From Pseudonocardiaceae bacterium (GTDB taxonomy: Bacteria; Actinomycetota; Actinomycetes; Mycobacteriales; Pseudonocardiaceae), in NCBI GenBank assembly GCA_009379845.1, contig WHSZ01000065.1, positions 1-33,538 on the forward strand: a stretch of 33,538 nt of DNA, given 5' to 3'. Below the pieces are notes generated by a model. That model had not been told where the DNA came from, ran no database searches, and saw only the letters and a program-made list of their open reading frames with translations. This document shows positions 1-7,891 of this stretch, one piece after another; position 1 is the stretch's first letter, and each line of letters begins with the position of its first letter. The position numbers and the translations under genes were made by a program.

Positions 1-29
1 CTCCGCTGTTCGTTTCTGGCGAAATGGAA

Positions 30-43
30 CCCGGCCAGCCGGG
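30..43 (-). terminator. Candidate terminator hairpin after the small membrane-protein gene
   Basis: A perfect GC-rich inverted repeat (CCCGGC, 2 nt, GCCGGG) starts directly after the stop codon of the minus-strand gene ending at 44. No T-run follows, but many actinobacterial terminators lack one. The 2-nt spacer means one or two closing pairs must open in RNA. Confidence 0.3.
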
Positions 44-475
44 TCAGGGCTCCAGGCAGCGATCACGAGCAACCTGGATTTGCGCGAGGGCGGCGGGCAT
101 ATCAGCGCCCTCGGGCAGGGTCAGCAGCTTGTGCGCGTTCGTGATCGCCTCGCTGAACGCGACATACTCGGGACTTAGCTCGGCGGCGGCGTTGCCGATG
201 GCGCGCACCGCCGCCCAGCGATGCGCAATCAGATCGCCAGGGTCCTGGACCTTCTCGAGCCTGGACAGATCCATCCGGTCGAGGATCTCGCAGGCCGTCG
301 CCCCATCCGCGGTCGCGCCGTTGTTGCTATTCAGGACCCACGCCCACGCGACCGAACCGCCGCCGAGAATCAGGCCAATCACGATCCCGAGCATCAGCCA
401 GCGCCCGCCGCGCCCGCCGGTGCGCTGTGGCGCCGAAAGGCCGGACTGTGCATCGTTCGCCGTCGGCGCGCTCAT
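44..475 (-). CDS. Hypothetical single-pass membrane protein (143 aa)
   Basis: I do not recognise the family. The protein has a short polar N-terminus with a basic GGRGGR stretch. A glycine-rich transmembrane helix follows at about residues 27-47 (LMLGIVIGLILGGGSVAWAW), then about 95 residues of mildly acidic, probably extracytoplasmic helical sequence with two cysteines (C62 and C139) that could form a disulfide. GAGGAG lies about 10 nt before the ATG and supports this start. The gene is downstream of the PPOX-family gene on the same strand, 84 nt away, so co-transcription is possible but not required. No catalytic motif is visible. Confidence 0.75.
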   Translation of the reverse strand: MSAPTANDAQSGLSAPQRTGGRGGRWLMLGIVIGLILGGGSVAWAWVLNSNNGATADGATACEILDRMDLSRLEKVQDPGDLIAHRWAAVRAIGNAAAELSPEYVAFSEAITNAHKLLTLPEGADMPAALAQIQVARDRCLEP

Positions 476-559
476 CGTGTCTCCTCAACAGCCCGGCCAA
501 TCGTCGCGACACACGGCAGGATACGAGCAGCGCCCGCACCGCCGTGCAGCGCCGCCGGA

Positions 560-952
560 TCACTGCTTGGTGCTGCGCTCAGGGCGTACGTACAACACCA
601 CCCGCTGCTCGCCCGGCTGCGCCCACGGGTACTCGTCCTTGCCGAGGTACTTCTTCGCCATGCTGTTGATGAAGGCGTTCCCCTCGTCGTCCTCCACCCG
701 TTCAAGCTTGCCGCGCACCTCGATATACCGGTACGGCTCCTCCGGGTCGTAAGCCGACAGCGCCACCCGGCCGTCCCGCCGCAGATTGCGGAACTTCTGC
801 CGGCTGGTCGTCTGGCTGAACTTCAGGAACTCGCCGTCCCAATCGATCCACACCGGATTGGACTGCGGTTCACCGTTCGGGCCGATCGTGGCGACGTGCG
901 CGAACGCCCGCTTGTTGAGGATGTCTTCCCGGTCGCTCGGTAGAACTGCCAT
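560..952 (-). CDS. PPOX-class (pyridoxamine 5'-phosphate oxidase fold) F420/FMN-dependent protein
   Basis: This is a split-barrel flavin/deazaflavin-binding protein of about 130 aa. Family features are the N-terminal FAHVATIGPNGEPQSNPVW stretch, typical of PPOX-class F420-dependent proteins, then FSQTTSRQKFRNLRRDGRVAL (cofactor-phosphate-binding area) and a YIEVRGKLERVED strand. Members of this group usually reduce small substrates with F420H2 or FMN, or bind F420; the substrate cannot be read from sequence. I chose the ATG at 952 because GAAGGGAA precedes it and it matches the usual N-terminus; an in-frame ATG at 985 would add 11 residues. Length is normal for the family. Confidence 0.85.
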   Translation of the reverse strand: MAVLPSDREDILNKRAFAHVATIGPNGEPQSNPVWIDWDGEFLKFSQTTSRQKFRNLRRDGRVALSAYDPEEPYRYIEVRGKLERVEDDEGNAFINSMAKKYLGKDEYPWAQPGEQRVVLYVRPERSTKQ

Positions 953-1318
953 AGCTCGGTGTATTCCCTTCGACGATTCGTCCATCGACTGCCCACCAGG
1001 CGTAACGCGGAAACCTCGAGCGGTATGCCTGGCGTCACTTCCACCGTCGGTGCGCTTGCGTTTCTGCGCGTCGTTATGGGGTGGCGACTCTGGGTAACAC
1101 CCCGGGCCGTGTTCTCACCCACTCGGCAGCACCGCCGGACCGAACTTCGATTACCGCTCGTCGACCGGTCACCGACCGTTTAGCGCCGCCGATCGCAGCG
1201 AGCTTCTCCACCCGCAGACCGCGAGCAACGCAACCTGGTACCCAATGAACATGCCCGCAAACGGGTATGAGGAGTAGACGCGTGCTCAGCGGCTAACTGA
1301 GTGAGGGAGGCGAACAGC
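953..1318. other. Gene-free divergent region with three hairpins
   Basis: These 366 nt separate two divergent genes and hold no convincing ORF. Three structures are visible. At 1092-1120 there is a 9-bp stem with a 3-nt bulge (GGGTAACAC against GTGTT-ctc-ACCC). At 1250-1269 there is an 8-bp hairpin with a CAAA loop and one G-U pair. At 1285-1301 there is a 5-bp hairpin (CTCAG/CTGAG) ending 1 nt before the Shine-Dalgarno of the next plus-strand gene. The last two could form a structured 5' leader for the gene at 1319. No promoter can be assigned confidently. Confidence 0.4.
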
Positions 1319-1945
1319 GTGACGGGGACTCCAGGGCGCATTGCAGAAACCGGGGCGTCCCAAGAGGTCAAGCCCTTGCCGACCCGCGTCGTTCCCCCCG
1401 TTGAGCTTCCAGCCAGAACCGAGCAGCTGGCCGTCGACGCGGCCGCGCGGCTCGGCTGGGAAGGCACCATGCTGCCGGAAATGAAGCTGCTCGGCCGCCG
1501 GGTCTGCGTGGTCGCCGAGTTGCGGCCGGACGTGCACGCCGAGCGGATCTGCCTCGGCGCCGAACCGATGACCGATCGCGCCACGGTGTCCACCTGGGTA
1601 TGGCCCGAGCTGGCCGACACCGCACCGTCTCCGGCCGTGCACATCCGCGGCGTGCTCTCCGTGACTCGGCATTGGCGTACCGCGCTCGCCTCGATCGTGC
1701 CGTTCGCGCGGTACGGCGAGGCCGCCATGGTGCTGCCGGCCGAGGTGGCGTTCACCGACGACTACGTGGCCAACTGCCTGCCGAGGGCGCGCACCTACGG
1801 CGTCGGCATCGTGACCGCCGACCAGGACGCGAAGATCGACATGGACCTGCCAGGCCGCGTCGAGCGGATGGTGCTGGACGAGGACGCGGTGTCCCGCTGG
1901 GTGAACGAGCTGGTGTACGAGCAGCTGCTGGCCACCGTGGAGTGA
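1319..1945 (+). CDS. Hypothetical protein (208 aa), no recognised domain
   Basis: Codon use and length support a real gene, but I do not recognise the family. The product looks soluble: no transmembrane segment, a proline-rich N-terminal 30 residues (LPTRVVPPVELPARTE), then a compact mixed domain. A GGGAGG-type Shine-Dalgarno (1303-1310) lies 8 nt before the GTG at 1319, which is preferred over the in-frame GTG at 1301. C-terminal segments such as RTYGVGIVTADQDAKIDMDLPG and ERMVLDEDAVSRWVNELVYEQLL look structured, and one could imagine a nuclease or regulatory fold. No motif is diagnostic. It is followed 48 nt later by an NAD(P)-binding protein gene. Confidence 0.75.
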   Translation: MTGTPGRIAETGASQEVKPLPTRVVPPVELPARTEQLAVDAAARLGWEGTMLPEMKLLGRRVCVVAELRPDVHAERICLGAEPMTDRATVSTWVWPELADTAPSPAVHIRGVLSVTRHWRTALASIVPFARYGEAAMVLPAEVAFTDDYVANCLPRARTYGVGIVTADQDAKIDMDLPGRVERMVLDEDAVSRWVNELVYEQLLATVE

Positions 1946-1993
1946 TCAGCCCGGCCGTCGTGGCGGCACCGCGTCTTCCCCTAGGGTGAACGC

Positions 1994-2647
1994 ATGCGGG
2001 TAGCGATCGCGGGTGGGCACGGCAAGATCGCGTTGCGGCTGACCAAATTGCTCGCCGAACGCGGCGATCAGGTGGTCGGCATCGTGCGAAATCCGGACCA
2101 TGGCGCCGATTTGCGGGCGGCTGGTGCGGAACCTGCGGTTCTCGACCTGGAAGCGGGGGACGGCGACGCGGTCGCCGAGACGCTGCGTGGCGCGGACGCG
2201 GTCGTGTTCGCCGCCGGCGCGGGCCCTGGCGGTGGCGCCGCTCGCAAGGACACGGTGGATCTTGGCGCGGCGGTGCTTGTCGCCGAGACGGCCGAACGGA
2301 TCGGCGTCCGCCGGCATATCCAGGTCAGCGCGATGGGCCTGGACCGCGCCGATCAGCCCGGCATGGACGAGGTGTTCGCCGTCTACCTGCGCGCGAAGGA
2401 CGCCGCGGAACGCGATTTGCGGGAGCGCGATCTGGATTGGACAATCCTGCGGCCCGGCAGGCTGACCGACGAGCCGGCCGCCGGGCGGGTGTCGCTGGGC
2501 TCGACTGCCGAGTACACGCAGATCAGCCGGGACGACGTGGCCGCCGTGCTGGCCGCGTTGCTGGACGAGCCGGGCACCGCGGGACTGACCGTCGAGCTCG
2601 TCGCCGGTGACACCCCCATCGTCGACGCGGTCCGCGCCGTCTGCTGA
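1994..2647 (+). CDS. NAD(P)-binding atypical short-chain dehydrogenase (NmrA/YwnB-like)
   Basis: A single-domain Rossmann protein of 217 aa. The N-terminus MRVAIAGGHGKIALRL carries the GxxGxxG dinucleotide-binding loop of atypical SDRs. VVGIVRNPDH follows and suggests NADP preference through the arginine. Later come the VVFAAGAG strand, the IQVSAMGLDR segment (active-site serine region), and LDWTILRPGRLTDEPAAGRVS, the typical LRPG signature of this group. The product is a cytoplasmic oxidoreductase or NAD(P) sensor of unknown substrate. AGGGTG lies 5 nt before the ATG as a possible Shine-Dalgarno; the same bases (TAGGGT) could serve as a -10 of a leaderless transcript. Confidence 0.85.
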   Translation: MRVAIAGGHGKIALRLTKLLAERGDQVVGIVRNPDHGADLRAAGAEPAVLDLEAGDGDAVAETLRGADAVVFAAGAGPGGGAARKDTVDLGAAVLVAETAERIGVRRHIQVSAMGLDRADQPGMDEVFAVYLRAKDAAERDLRERDLDWTILRPGRLTDEPAAGRVSLGSTAEYTQISRDDVAAVLAALLDEPGTAGLTVELVAGDTPIVDAVRAVC

Positions 2648-2757
2648 CTCGAGGCCGGACGCCACGTGCTGGGATTGCCGGACCTGTACACGTCTTGCCG
2701 TCGGGAATCGAGATCATCGTTGATTGGCAGGCAAGCAGTGCGGGTAAGCCCGACGAT

Positions 2758-4071
2758 ATGGACAGCACGCAACCAGCACGGATCCTCGTCGTCGGTGGCG
2801 GCTACGTCGGTATGTACGCGGCACTGCGGTTGCAGGCCAAGCTGACCGGCGAGGAAGCGAGCATCACGGTCATCGATCCGCGGTCGTACATGACTTACCA
2901 GCCGTTCCTCGCCGAGGCGGCCGCGGGATCCGTCGAGCCACGCCATGTCGTGGTGCCGCTGCGCGAGGTGCTGGACGGCTGCCAGGTGCTCTCCGGCGAG
3001 GTCACCGGAATCGACCACACGCGGCGTTCGGTGACCGTGCGGGTGGCTGACGGCCACGTCGAACAGCTCGGCTACGACCTGCTCGTGGTCGCGCCCGGCT
3101 CGGTGTCCAAGACCGTGCCGGTGCCAGGGCTCGCCGAGCACGCGGTCGGCTTCAAAACCCTGGAAGAGGCGATCTATCTCCGCAACCACGTGCTCTCCCG
3201 GATGGACGAGGCGGCCAGCACCGTCGACCCCGAGCTGCGCCGCAAGCTGCTGAGTTTCGTGTTCGTCGGCGGCGGATACGCCGGGATCGAAGCGATGGCG
3301 GAGTTGGAGGACATGGCCCGCCAGGCGGCGCCGTACTACCAGAACATCGTGCCGGACGACATGCGCTGGGTGCTGGTCGAAGCGATGGACCGGATCATGC
3401 CGGAGGTGAGCGCCCCGCTCGCCTCCTACACGCTGGACCGGTTGACCGAGCGCGGGTTCGAGGCGTACCTGAACACCACGCTGCGCTCCGTCGAGGACGG
3501 CCACGTGGTGCTGGACAACGGCGTGGAGTTCGACGCGGACACGGTGGTGTGGACGGCTGGCGTGAAGCCGAACCCGATGCTCGCCGACACCGACCTGCCG
3601 CTGGACGGGAAGGGCCGGCTGCGGTGCACGACGAAGCTGCAGGTCGAGGGCATCCCGAACATCTTCGCCGCCGGCGACTGCGCGGCCGTGCCGGACGTGA
3701 CGAGCAAGGAGCCCGACGCGGTATGCGCGCCGTCCGCGCAGCACGCCACCCGGCAGGCCAAGCGGCTGGCTTCGAACGTGCTGGCGTGGTTGCGCGGCGG
3801 CCGGCTGCGTGGCTACCGGCACGCCTACGCCGGTTCGGTGGCCAGCCTCGGCCTGTACCGAGGGGTCGCCGAGATCTACGGCGTGAAGGTCAGGGGCGTT
3901 CCCGCCTGGGCGCTGCACCGCGGCTACCACCTCGCGACCATGCCCACCGCGCACCGCAAGTCCCGGATCGCGGTGGACTGGGCGCTCTCCCTGCCGTTCC
4001 GCCGGCAAGTCGTGGCAACCGGTGAGCAGCACACCCCACGCCGGCAGTTCGTCCGGGCCAGCAACGGTTAG
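2758..4071 (+). CDS. ndh: Type II NADH dehydrogenase / NAD(P)-FAD oxidoreductase
   Basis: A 437-aa two-dinucleotide-binding flavoprotein of the NDH-2 family, which passes electrons from NADH to menaquinone at the inner face of the membrane without pumping protons. FAD is bound by VVGGGYVGMYAALRL near residue 12. The second Rossmann motif, FVFVGGGYAGIEAMAEL, sits near residue 170 and binds NADH. The FAD signature NIFAAGDCAAVPD is near residue 300. The AQHATRQAKRLA helix after it is typical of NDH-2. The C-terminal region is basic and amphipathic and probably associates peripherally with the membrane. The ATG at 2758 is chosen because it puts the FAD motif at the usual distance; no strong Shine-Dalgarno is visible. 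It converges on the GtrA-like gene with an 8-nt gap. Confidence 0.9.
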   Translation: MDSTQPARILVVGGGYVGMYAALRLQAKLTGEEASITVIDPRSYMTYQPFLAEAAAGSVEPRHVVVPLREVLDGCQVLSGEVTGIDHTRRSVTVRVADGHVEQLGYDLLVVAPGSVSKTVPVPGLAEHAVGFKTLEEAIYLRNHVLSRMDEAASTVDPELRRKLLSFVFVGGGYAGIEAMAELEDMARQAAPYYQNIVPDDMRWVLVEAMDRIMPEVSAPLASYTLDRLTERGFEAYLNTTLRSVEDGHVVLDNGVEFDADTVVWTAGVKPNPMLADTDLPLDGKGRLRCTTKLQVEGIPNIFAAGDCAAVPDVTSKEPDAVCAPSAQHATRQAKRLASNVLAWLRGGRLRGYRHAYAGSVASLGLYRGVAEIYGVKVRGVPAWALHRGYHLATMPTAHRKSRIAVDWALSLPFRRQVVATGEQHTPRRQFVRASNG

Positions 4072-4079
4072 GCCGCGCC

Positions 4080-4529
4080 CTACCGCCGGACGAACACCCA
4101 CCAGCGCAGCAGCACGAACCGCCCGACACCACCGGCCACACTCGCGGACGCCAGCACGATCGTCTCCACGAGCGGCGCCGGGTTGACGACCAGCGCGTGC
4201 AGCAACATCAGGACGGCCGAGCCGTAGCCCGCGTAGAAGGCGAAGGTCAGCACGGTCTGCAGGTGCCGCCTGCCTGCCGGGGCGGCGTGGTCCGCGAACG
4301 TCACCCTGCGGTGGAACTCGGTGTTCGCGACCGTGGTCACCGCGATCGCCACCAGGTTCGCCGCGACCGAACCGAACGGCAGCCGCAACGCGAGAAACAC
4401 CAGCATCTGCATGCCCGTGGTGGTAACGCCGGCCACCAGGTACCAGCCGGCATCCCGCCCGAACCCCCGCGCTGCGCGGGGCAGCGGCCGGTGCCAGAGC
4501 TTGCGCGAGGCCAACATCGCGGCGGTCAT
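4080..4529 (-). CDS. GtrA-like family membrane protein
   Basis: A 149-aa protein with four predicted transmembrane helices in the GtrA/DPMS arrangement. Helix 1 is around WYLVAGVTTTGMQMLVFLAL, helix 2 around VAANLVAIAVTTVANTEFHRRVTF, helix 3 around LTFAFYAGYGSAVLMLLHAL, and helix 4 near the C-terminus, ending in FVLLRWWVFVRR. The asparagine-rich FHRRVTF junction and the terminal RWWVF are family hallmarks. GtrA proteins are thought to help move polyprenyl-linked sugars in cell-wall or glycoconjugate synthesis. I place the start at the ATG at 4529 because a -10-like TAGCTT ends 7 nt before it, giving a leaderless mRNA; an upstream in-frame codon at 4547 is the alternative. Confidence 0.88.
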   Translation of the reverse strand: MTAAMLASRKLWHRPLPRAARGFGRDAGWYLVAGVTTTGMQMLVFLALRLPFGSVAANLVAIAVTTVANTEFHRRVTFADHAAPAGRRHLQTVLTFAFYAGYGSAVLMLLHALVVNPAPLVETIVLASASVAGGVGRFVLLRWWVFVRR

Positions 4530-4536
4530 GGCTACT

Positions 4537-4565
4537 AAGCTACGCAAGATTCACAAACTTGTGAA
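4537..4565 (-). promoter_or_regulatory. Leaderless promoter with palindrome for the GtrA-like gene
   Basis: On the minus strand TTCACA (4565-4560) and TAGCTT (4542-4537) are separated by 17 nt, and 7 nt separate the second from the ATG at 4529. This fits a sigma-70-type promoter making a leaderless transcript. The -35 lies in a palindrome, TTCACAA-AC-TTGTGAA (4550-4565), which could be a repressor operator. Confidence 0.45.
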
Positions 4566-4603
4566 GTTAAGGAAACGTAAGAATGAGGTGATGTCCGACT
4601 CCC

Positions 4604-5917
4604 TCATTCGCCGAGCACTCGCCGGGTGTAGTCGTTGCCGAACACACCGTCCGGGTCGACCATGGCGCGCACCCGGCGAAAGTCGTCGAGCCGGGGATAC
4701 CGGTTCCGCAGCGTACTCGCGTCCAGGGTATGCAGCTTGCCCCAGTGCGGCCGGCCGTCCGCGTCGGCCGCGATCGATTCGAACAGCGCGAAGTACGCCT
4801 GGTACGGCATCCCGGCGTACTGGTGCACGGCCACGTACCCGGTATCCCGTCCGTATGCCGTGGACAGCCACACGTCGTCGGCCGCGGCCACCCGCACCTC
4901 GACGGGGAACATCACCGGATCGGACAGCCTCGGGACGTACTTGCGCAGCGCGGCCAGGACTTCGGGCAGGGCTTGCCGGGGCACCGCGTATTCCGACTCC
5001 ACGAACCGCACGCCGCGCTGGGTGACGAACACCCGATGCGAGCTGTCCCGGTAGGTGCGGGAGGAAAGCGCAGCGGACGACAGCCGGTTCAGCGGCTTGA
5101 CCAGCGGCGGAACCATCCGCCCCAGCCGGCACAGGGCGCCGAACGCGGCGTTTTCCATGATCCGGTACTCGAAGAACTGCCTCGGCCGGGACAGTGGCCG
5201 GGGCTCGGTGCCGGCCGGCAGCCGGTTGTTCCGCTTGACGAGGGCGTTGCGGCCGTACGGGAACCAGTAGAACTCGAAGTGATCGTTGTCCGTGGCGAGC
5301 CGGTCAAACCCGTCCAGCACGCCCTCGATGCGTTCCGGTCGCTCCTCGGCTTCCAGCACGAACGCGGGCTCGCAGCGCAGCGTCACCGCGGTGATCACGC
5401 CGAGCGCGCCGAGCCCGACGCGCGCCGCGGCGAACAACTCCGGCCGCTCGTCGGCCGAGCAGTGCGCCACCGAGCCGTCCGCCAGCACCAGCTCCAGCGC
5501 GGCGACCTGGGTGGCCAGCCCGCCGAAGGCGGCGCCGGTGCCGTGCGTGCCGGTGGAGATCGCGCCCGAGATGGTCTGTGCGTCGATGTCCCCGAGGTTG
5601 CTCATCGCGAGGCCGAGCTCGTCGAGTTCGACGTTCAGCCCGCGCAGCGTGGTTCCGGCGCGCACCGTGACAAGGCCGGCCGCCGCGTCCACCGACGCGA
5701 TCCCGGTCAGCTGGGACGGATCGAGTGCGACACCGTCGGTCGCCGCGATCGGCGTGAAGGAATGCCCGCTGCCGCGCACCCGCAGCCGGGTACCGTCCGA
5801 AGCCGCGCGGGTCACGGCGTCGCGCACTTCGGTGAGGTCACGTGGCTTGACGAGCTGGCGCGGGGTAGACGTCACCGTTCTGGACCAGTTCGTCCACGGT
5901 GTCACATCGTGGAACAT
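4604..5917 (-). CDS. D-arabinono-1,4-lactone oxidase-type FAD-linked oxidoreductase
   Basis: A 437-aa FAD-linked aldonolactone oxidoreductase of the vanillyl-alcohol-oxidase fold, the group that makes ascorbate-like enediol lactones from sugar lactones. The N-terminal FAD_binding_4 domain (about 1-190) includes RVRGSGHSFTPIAATDG, the pyrophosphate-binding segment, and the glycine-rich GAISTGTHGTGAAFGG. The C-terminal ALO domain ends with RPHWGKLHTLD, the conserved HWxK active-site motif, and DPDGVFGNDYTRRVLGE. The start at 5917 places FHDVTPWTNWSRTV at the N-terminus, as in homologues; AAGGTGAAG lies about 10 nt upstream. The open frame continues 396 codons further 5', but only as antisense to the next gene. 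It is divergent from the PLP enzyme gene with a 48-nt gap. Confidence 0.9.
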   Translation of the reverse strand: MFHDVTPWTNWSRTVTSTPRQLVKPRDLTEVRDAVTRAASDGTRLRVRGSGHSFTPIAATDGVALDPSQLTGIASVDAAAGLVTVRAGTTLRGLNVELDELGLAMSNLGDIDAQTISGAISTGTHGTGAAFGGLATQVAALELVLADGSVAHCSADERPELFAAARVGLGALGVITAVTLRCEPAFVLEAEERPERIEGVLDGFDRLATDNDHFEFYWFPYGRNALVKRNNRLPAGTEPRPLSRPRQFFEYRIMENAAFGALCRLGRMVPPLVKPLNRLSSAALSSRTYRDSSHRVFVTQRGVRFVESEYAVPRQALPEVLAALRKYVPRLSDPVMFPVEVRVAAADDVWLSTAYGRDTGYVAVHQYAGMPYQAYFALFESIAADADGRPHWGKLHTLDASTLRNRYPRLDDFRRVRAMVDPDGVFGNDYTRRVLGE

Positions 5918-5965
5918 ATGTGAATTGTCTTCACCTTGCAATCGGAGAGGACGTACCTTACAGAC

Positions 5966-7174
5966 ATGATCGGCACGCCGCCGCACCTGGACCAGGACCG
6001 GGAGCGTTACGAAGCGGCCACCGCGGACCTGGATGCGCCGCTGGCAATCGTGGATCTGGACGTGTTCGACGAGAACACCGAGGTGATGACGGCGCGCGCA
6101 GGCGGACTTCCGATCAGGGTGGCGGCGAAATCGGTGCGCTGCCGGTACCTGCTGCGCAGGGTGCTCGGCAGGCCGGGGTTCGCCGGGTTGATGTGCTACT
6201 CGCTGCGCGAGGCCCTGTGGCTGCATGCCGAGGGCATCGCGGGCGATCTGCTGGTCGGCTATCCGTGCGTTGATCACGTGGCGCTGCGCGAGCTGGCAAG
6301 GGACGATCGCGCCCGTGCGGCGATCACGCTGATGGTGGACTCGCCGGAGCACCTGGACGTGGTGCACGCCGCCCTGGGCGCCGCGCATCCGGAGATCCGG
6401 GTGTGCTTGGAGTTCGACACGTCGTGGCGGCCGTTGCCCGGCGTGCACGTCGGCACCAGGCGCTCGCCGGTCCGTACCCCGCGGCAGGCCGAGGCCATGG
6501 CGCGGGAAGTCATGGCGCGCAACGGTTTTCGGCTGGTTGGCCTGATGGGCTACGAGGGGCACATCGCGGGCGTTGGGGACGCCCCGTCGAATCCGGCGCG
6601 GGCGGCGGTGCTGCGCTGGATGCAGGCCCGCTCGGCGCGCGAGCTGGCGGAACGAAGGGCGTCGATCGTCGATGCGGTCCGTGCGGTTGCCCCGCTGGAA
6701 TTCGTGAACGGGGGCGGCACCGGCAGCATCGAGACAACCGGTACGGAGCACGCGGTCACCGAGATCGGCGCGGGGTCCGGGTTGATCGGCCCGACGCTGT
6801 TCGACCACTACTCGCGGTTCCGGCCGCGCCCGGCCGTGCTGTTCGCGTTGCCGGTGGTGCGCAGGCCCACGCGGCGGATCGCGACCCTGTTCGCGGGCGG
6901 GTACCTCGCATCCGGTGCGGCCGGCGCGGACCGGTTGCCAACGCCGTACCTGCCGGGCGGGCTGCGGCTGCTGCGGGTCGAAGGCGCGGGCGAGGTGCAG
7001 ACGCCGGTGGTCGGTGCGGCCGCGCGGGGGCTGCGGCTGGGGGATCGGGTGTGGCTGCGGCACGCGAAGGCCGGTGAGCTGGCCGAGCGATTCGACGGGT
7101 ACCACGTGGTGCGCGGCAACCAGGTGATCGATCGGGTACCCACCTATCGCGGCGACGGGCAGTGCTTCGGCTGA
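5966..7174 (+). CDS. PLP-dependent amino acid deaminase/aldolase (alanine racemase N-terminal fold)
   Basis: A 402-aa fold-type III PLP protein. The N-terminal barrel carries IRVAAKSVRCRYLLRRVL, in which the lysine of AAKS is the expected Schiff-base residue, as in D-threonine aldolase and D-serine dehydratase-like proteins. Later segments fit the family: GLMGYEGHIAGVGD, FVNGGGTGSIETT (phosphate-binding glycines) and EIGAGSGLIGPTLFDHY. The C-terminal domain includes RLGDRVWLRHAKAGELAERFDGYHVV, typical of deaminase/aldolase members; the histidines there may bind a metal. The substrate is unknown. The ATG at 5966 is preferred; GGAGAGG lies 15 nt upstream, and a -10-like TACCTT 6 nt upstream allows a leaderless alternative. 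An in-frame TTG at 5936 is possible. Divergence from the lactone oxidase suggests shared control. Confidence 0.85.
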   Translation: MIGTPPHLDQDRERYEAATADLDAPLAIVDLDVFDENTEVMTARAGGLPIRVAAKSVRCRYLLRRVLGRPGFAGLMCYSLREALWLHAEGIAGDLLVGYPCVDHVALRELARDDRARAAITLMVDSPEHLDVVHAALGAAHPEIRVCLEFDTSWRPLPGVHVGTRRSPVRTPRQAEAMAREVMARNGFRLVGLMGYEGHIAGVGDAPSNPARAAVLRWMQARSARELAERRASIVDAVRAVAPLEFVNGGGTGSIETTGTEHAVTEIGAGSGLIGPTLFDHYSRFRPRPAVLFALPVVRRPTRRIATLFAGGYLASGAAGADRLPTPYLPGGLRLLRVEGAGEVQTPVVGAAARGLRLGDRVWLRHAKAGELAERFDGYHVVRGNQVIDRVPTYRGDGQCFG

Positions 7175-7260
7175 GCTCGTGAGTCTTTTTTGGGTGCTAT
7201 AGCACCCAAACTGTGTTTAATGGCTCGCCCCTGACGAGCAGGGCTCGCTGACTCACGAGC
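7175..7260. repeat. Nested palindrome that can fold as a three-way junction
   Basis: An 11-bp perfect inverted repeat (GCTCGTGAGTC at 7175-7185, GACTCACGAGC at 7250-7260) encloses a perfect 22-bp palindrome at 7189-7210 and a 5-bp hairpin (GCTCG 7223-7227, CGAGC 7235-7239). In RNA the palindrome gives a 9-bp stem with a TATA loop, so the whole folds as an outer stem with two inner hairpins. It lies exactly between two convergent genes, and its right arm covers the stop codon of the anti-sigma gene. A bidirectional terminator or a dispersed intergenic repeat are the two likely explanations. Confidence 0.6.
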
Positions 7261-7891
7261 GGCGTAGCCGCAGCACGGGTGTGCCGTCCGGGAGGCGGAC
7301 CTCGAGCGCGCGGATATCGGTGTTGCGCAGCTCGGTGCCGAGGCTGATCTGTGCGGTGTCGTCGGAAACGGCGTACCAGGTGGCCAGCGTTTCCTCGCTG
7401 CCGTCCCCGCGCACCGCGACCAGCAGGTAGTCGCCGCCCCCGCCGCCCCAGTACCGGCACGTCATGTCCACCTTGGTGATCCGACCGCCGGCGTCGTTGA
7501 TGGCGACCGCACCGGAAACCGGCGCCTGCCCGACGGTGGTCATCGCGACCCGGCCGACACCGGCGGTGGCCTCATCGGGGTCGCCGACGGTGAACAGCAA
7601 CGCGAGGCAGGTGGCGACCGCCGCGGCGGCCGACGCACCGGTCACCAGCCAGCGTCGCCTGCGCGAGCGCCGCACCTGGGACAGCAGCGAGGGCAACAGG
7701 TCCGGCTCCGGCACCTCGGACGTTTCGAATCCGTCCACTTGGGACAGTAAGCCCGGCATCCCGGCGAGCTCCCGCACCGATGCGGAGCACGTAGGGCACT
7801 CCCGAAGGTGCTGCTCGAAGGCGTGCCGGTCCTCGGGGGAAAGCGCGCCGAGCACGTACGCGCCGTCGTAGCTCGCGAACGGGTCGGTCAT
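7253..7891 (-). CDS. Membrane-anchored zinc anti-sigma factor (RslA-like)
   Basis: A 212-aa anti-sigma factor for the ECF sigma factor encoded just upstream. The N-terminal zf-HC2 (ZAS) domain has H28-x3-C32-x2-C35 in EQHLRECPTC; these residues bind zinc, and the fold normally clamps the sigma factor. One transmembrane helix lies at about residues 80-102 (WLVTGASAAAAVATCLALLF), after a basic RRSRRRR stop-transfer stretch. The extracytoplasmic domain (about 103-212) resembles the C-terminal sensor of anti-sigma-K/RslA-type proteins and ends in a beta-rich EVRLPDGTPVLRLRRS. The ATG at 7891 overlaps the sigma-factor stop by 4 nt (ATGA), implying translational coupling. Confidence 0.9.
   Translation of the reverse strand: MTDPFASYDGAYVLGALSPEDRHAFEQHLRECPTCSASVRELAGMPGLLSQVDGFETSEVPEPDLLPSLLSQVRRSRRRRWLVTGASAAAAVATCLALLFTVGDPDEATAGVGRVAMTTVGQAPVSGAVAINDAGGRITKVDMTCRYWGGGGGDYLLVAVRGDGSEETLATWYAVSDDTAQISLGTELRNTDIRALEVRLPDGTPVLRLRRS

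Noticed and set aside
2383..4101. 572-codon minus-strand open frame across the NADH dehydrogenase gene
   Set aside because: Histidine/arginine-rich shadow of the type II NADH dehydrogenase and the preceding NAD(P)-binding gene, with no domain of its own.
5918..7105. Long 5' extension of the lactone-oxidase frame (396 extra codons on the minus strand)
   Set aside because: It is antisense to the well-supported PLP enzyme gene and has low-complexity Arg/His/Gln-rich sequence typical of GC-rich shadow frames. The family N-terminus starts at 5917.
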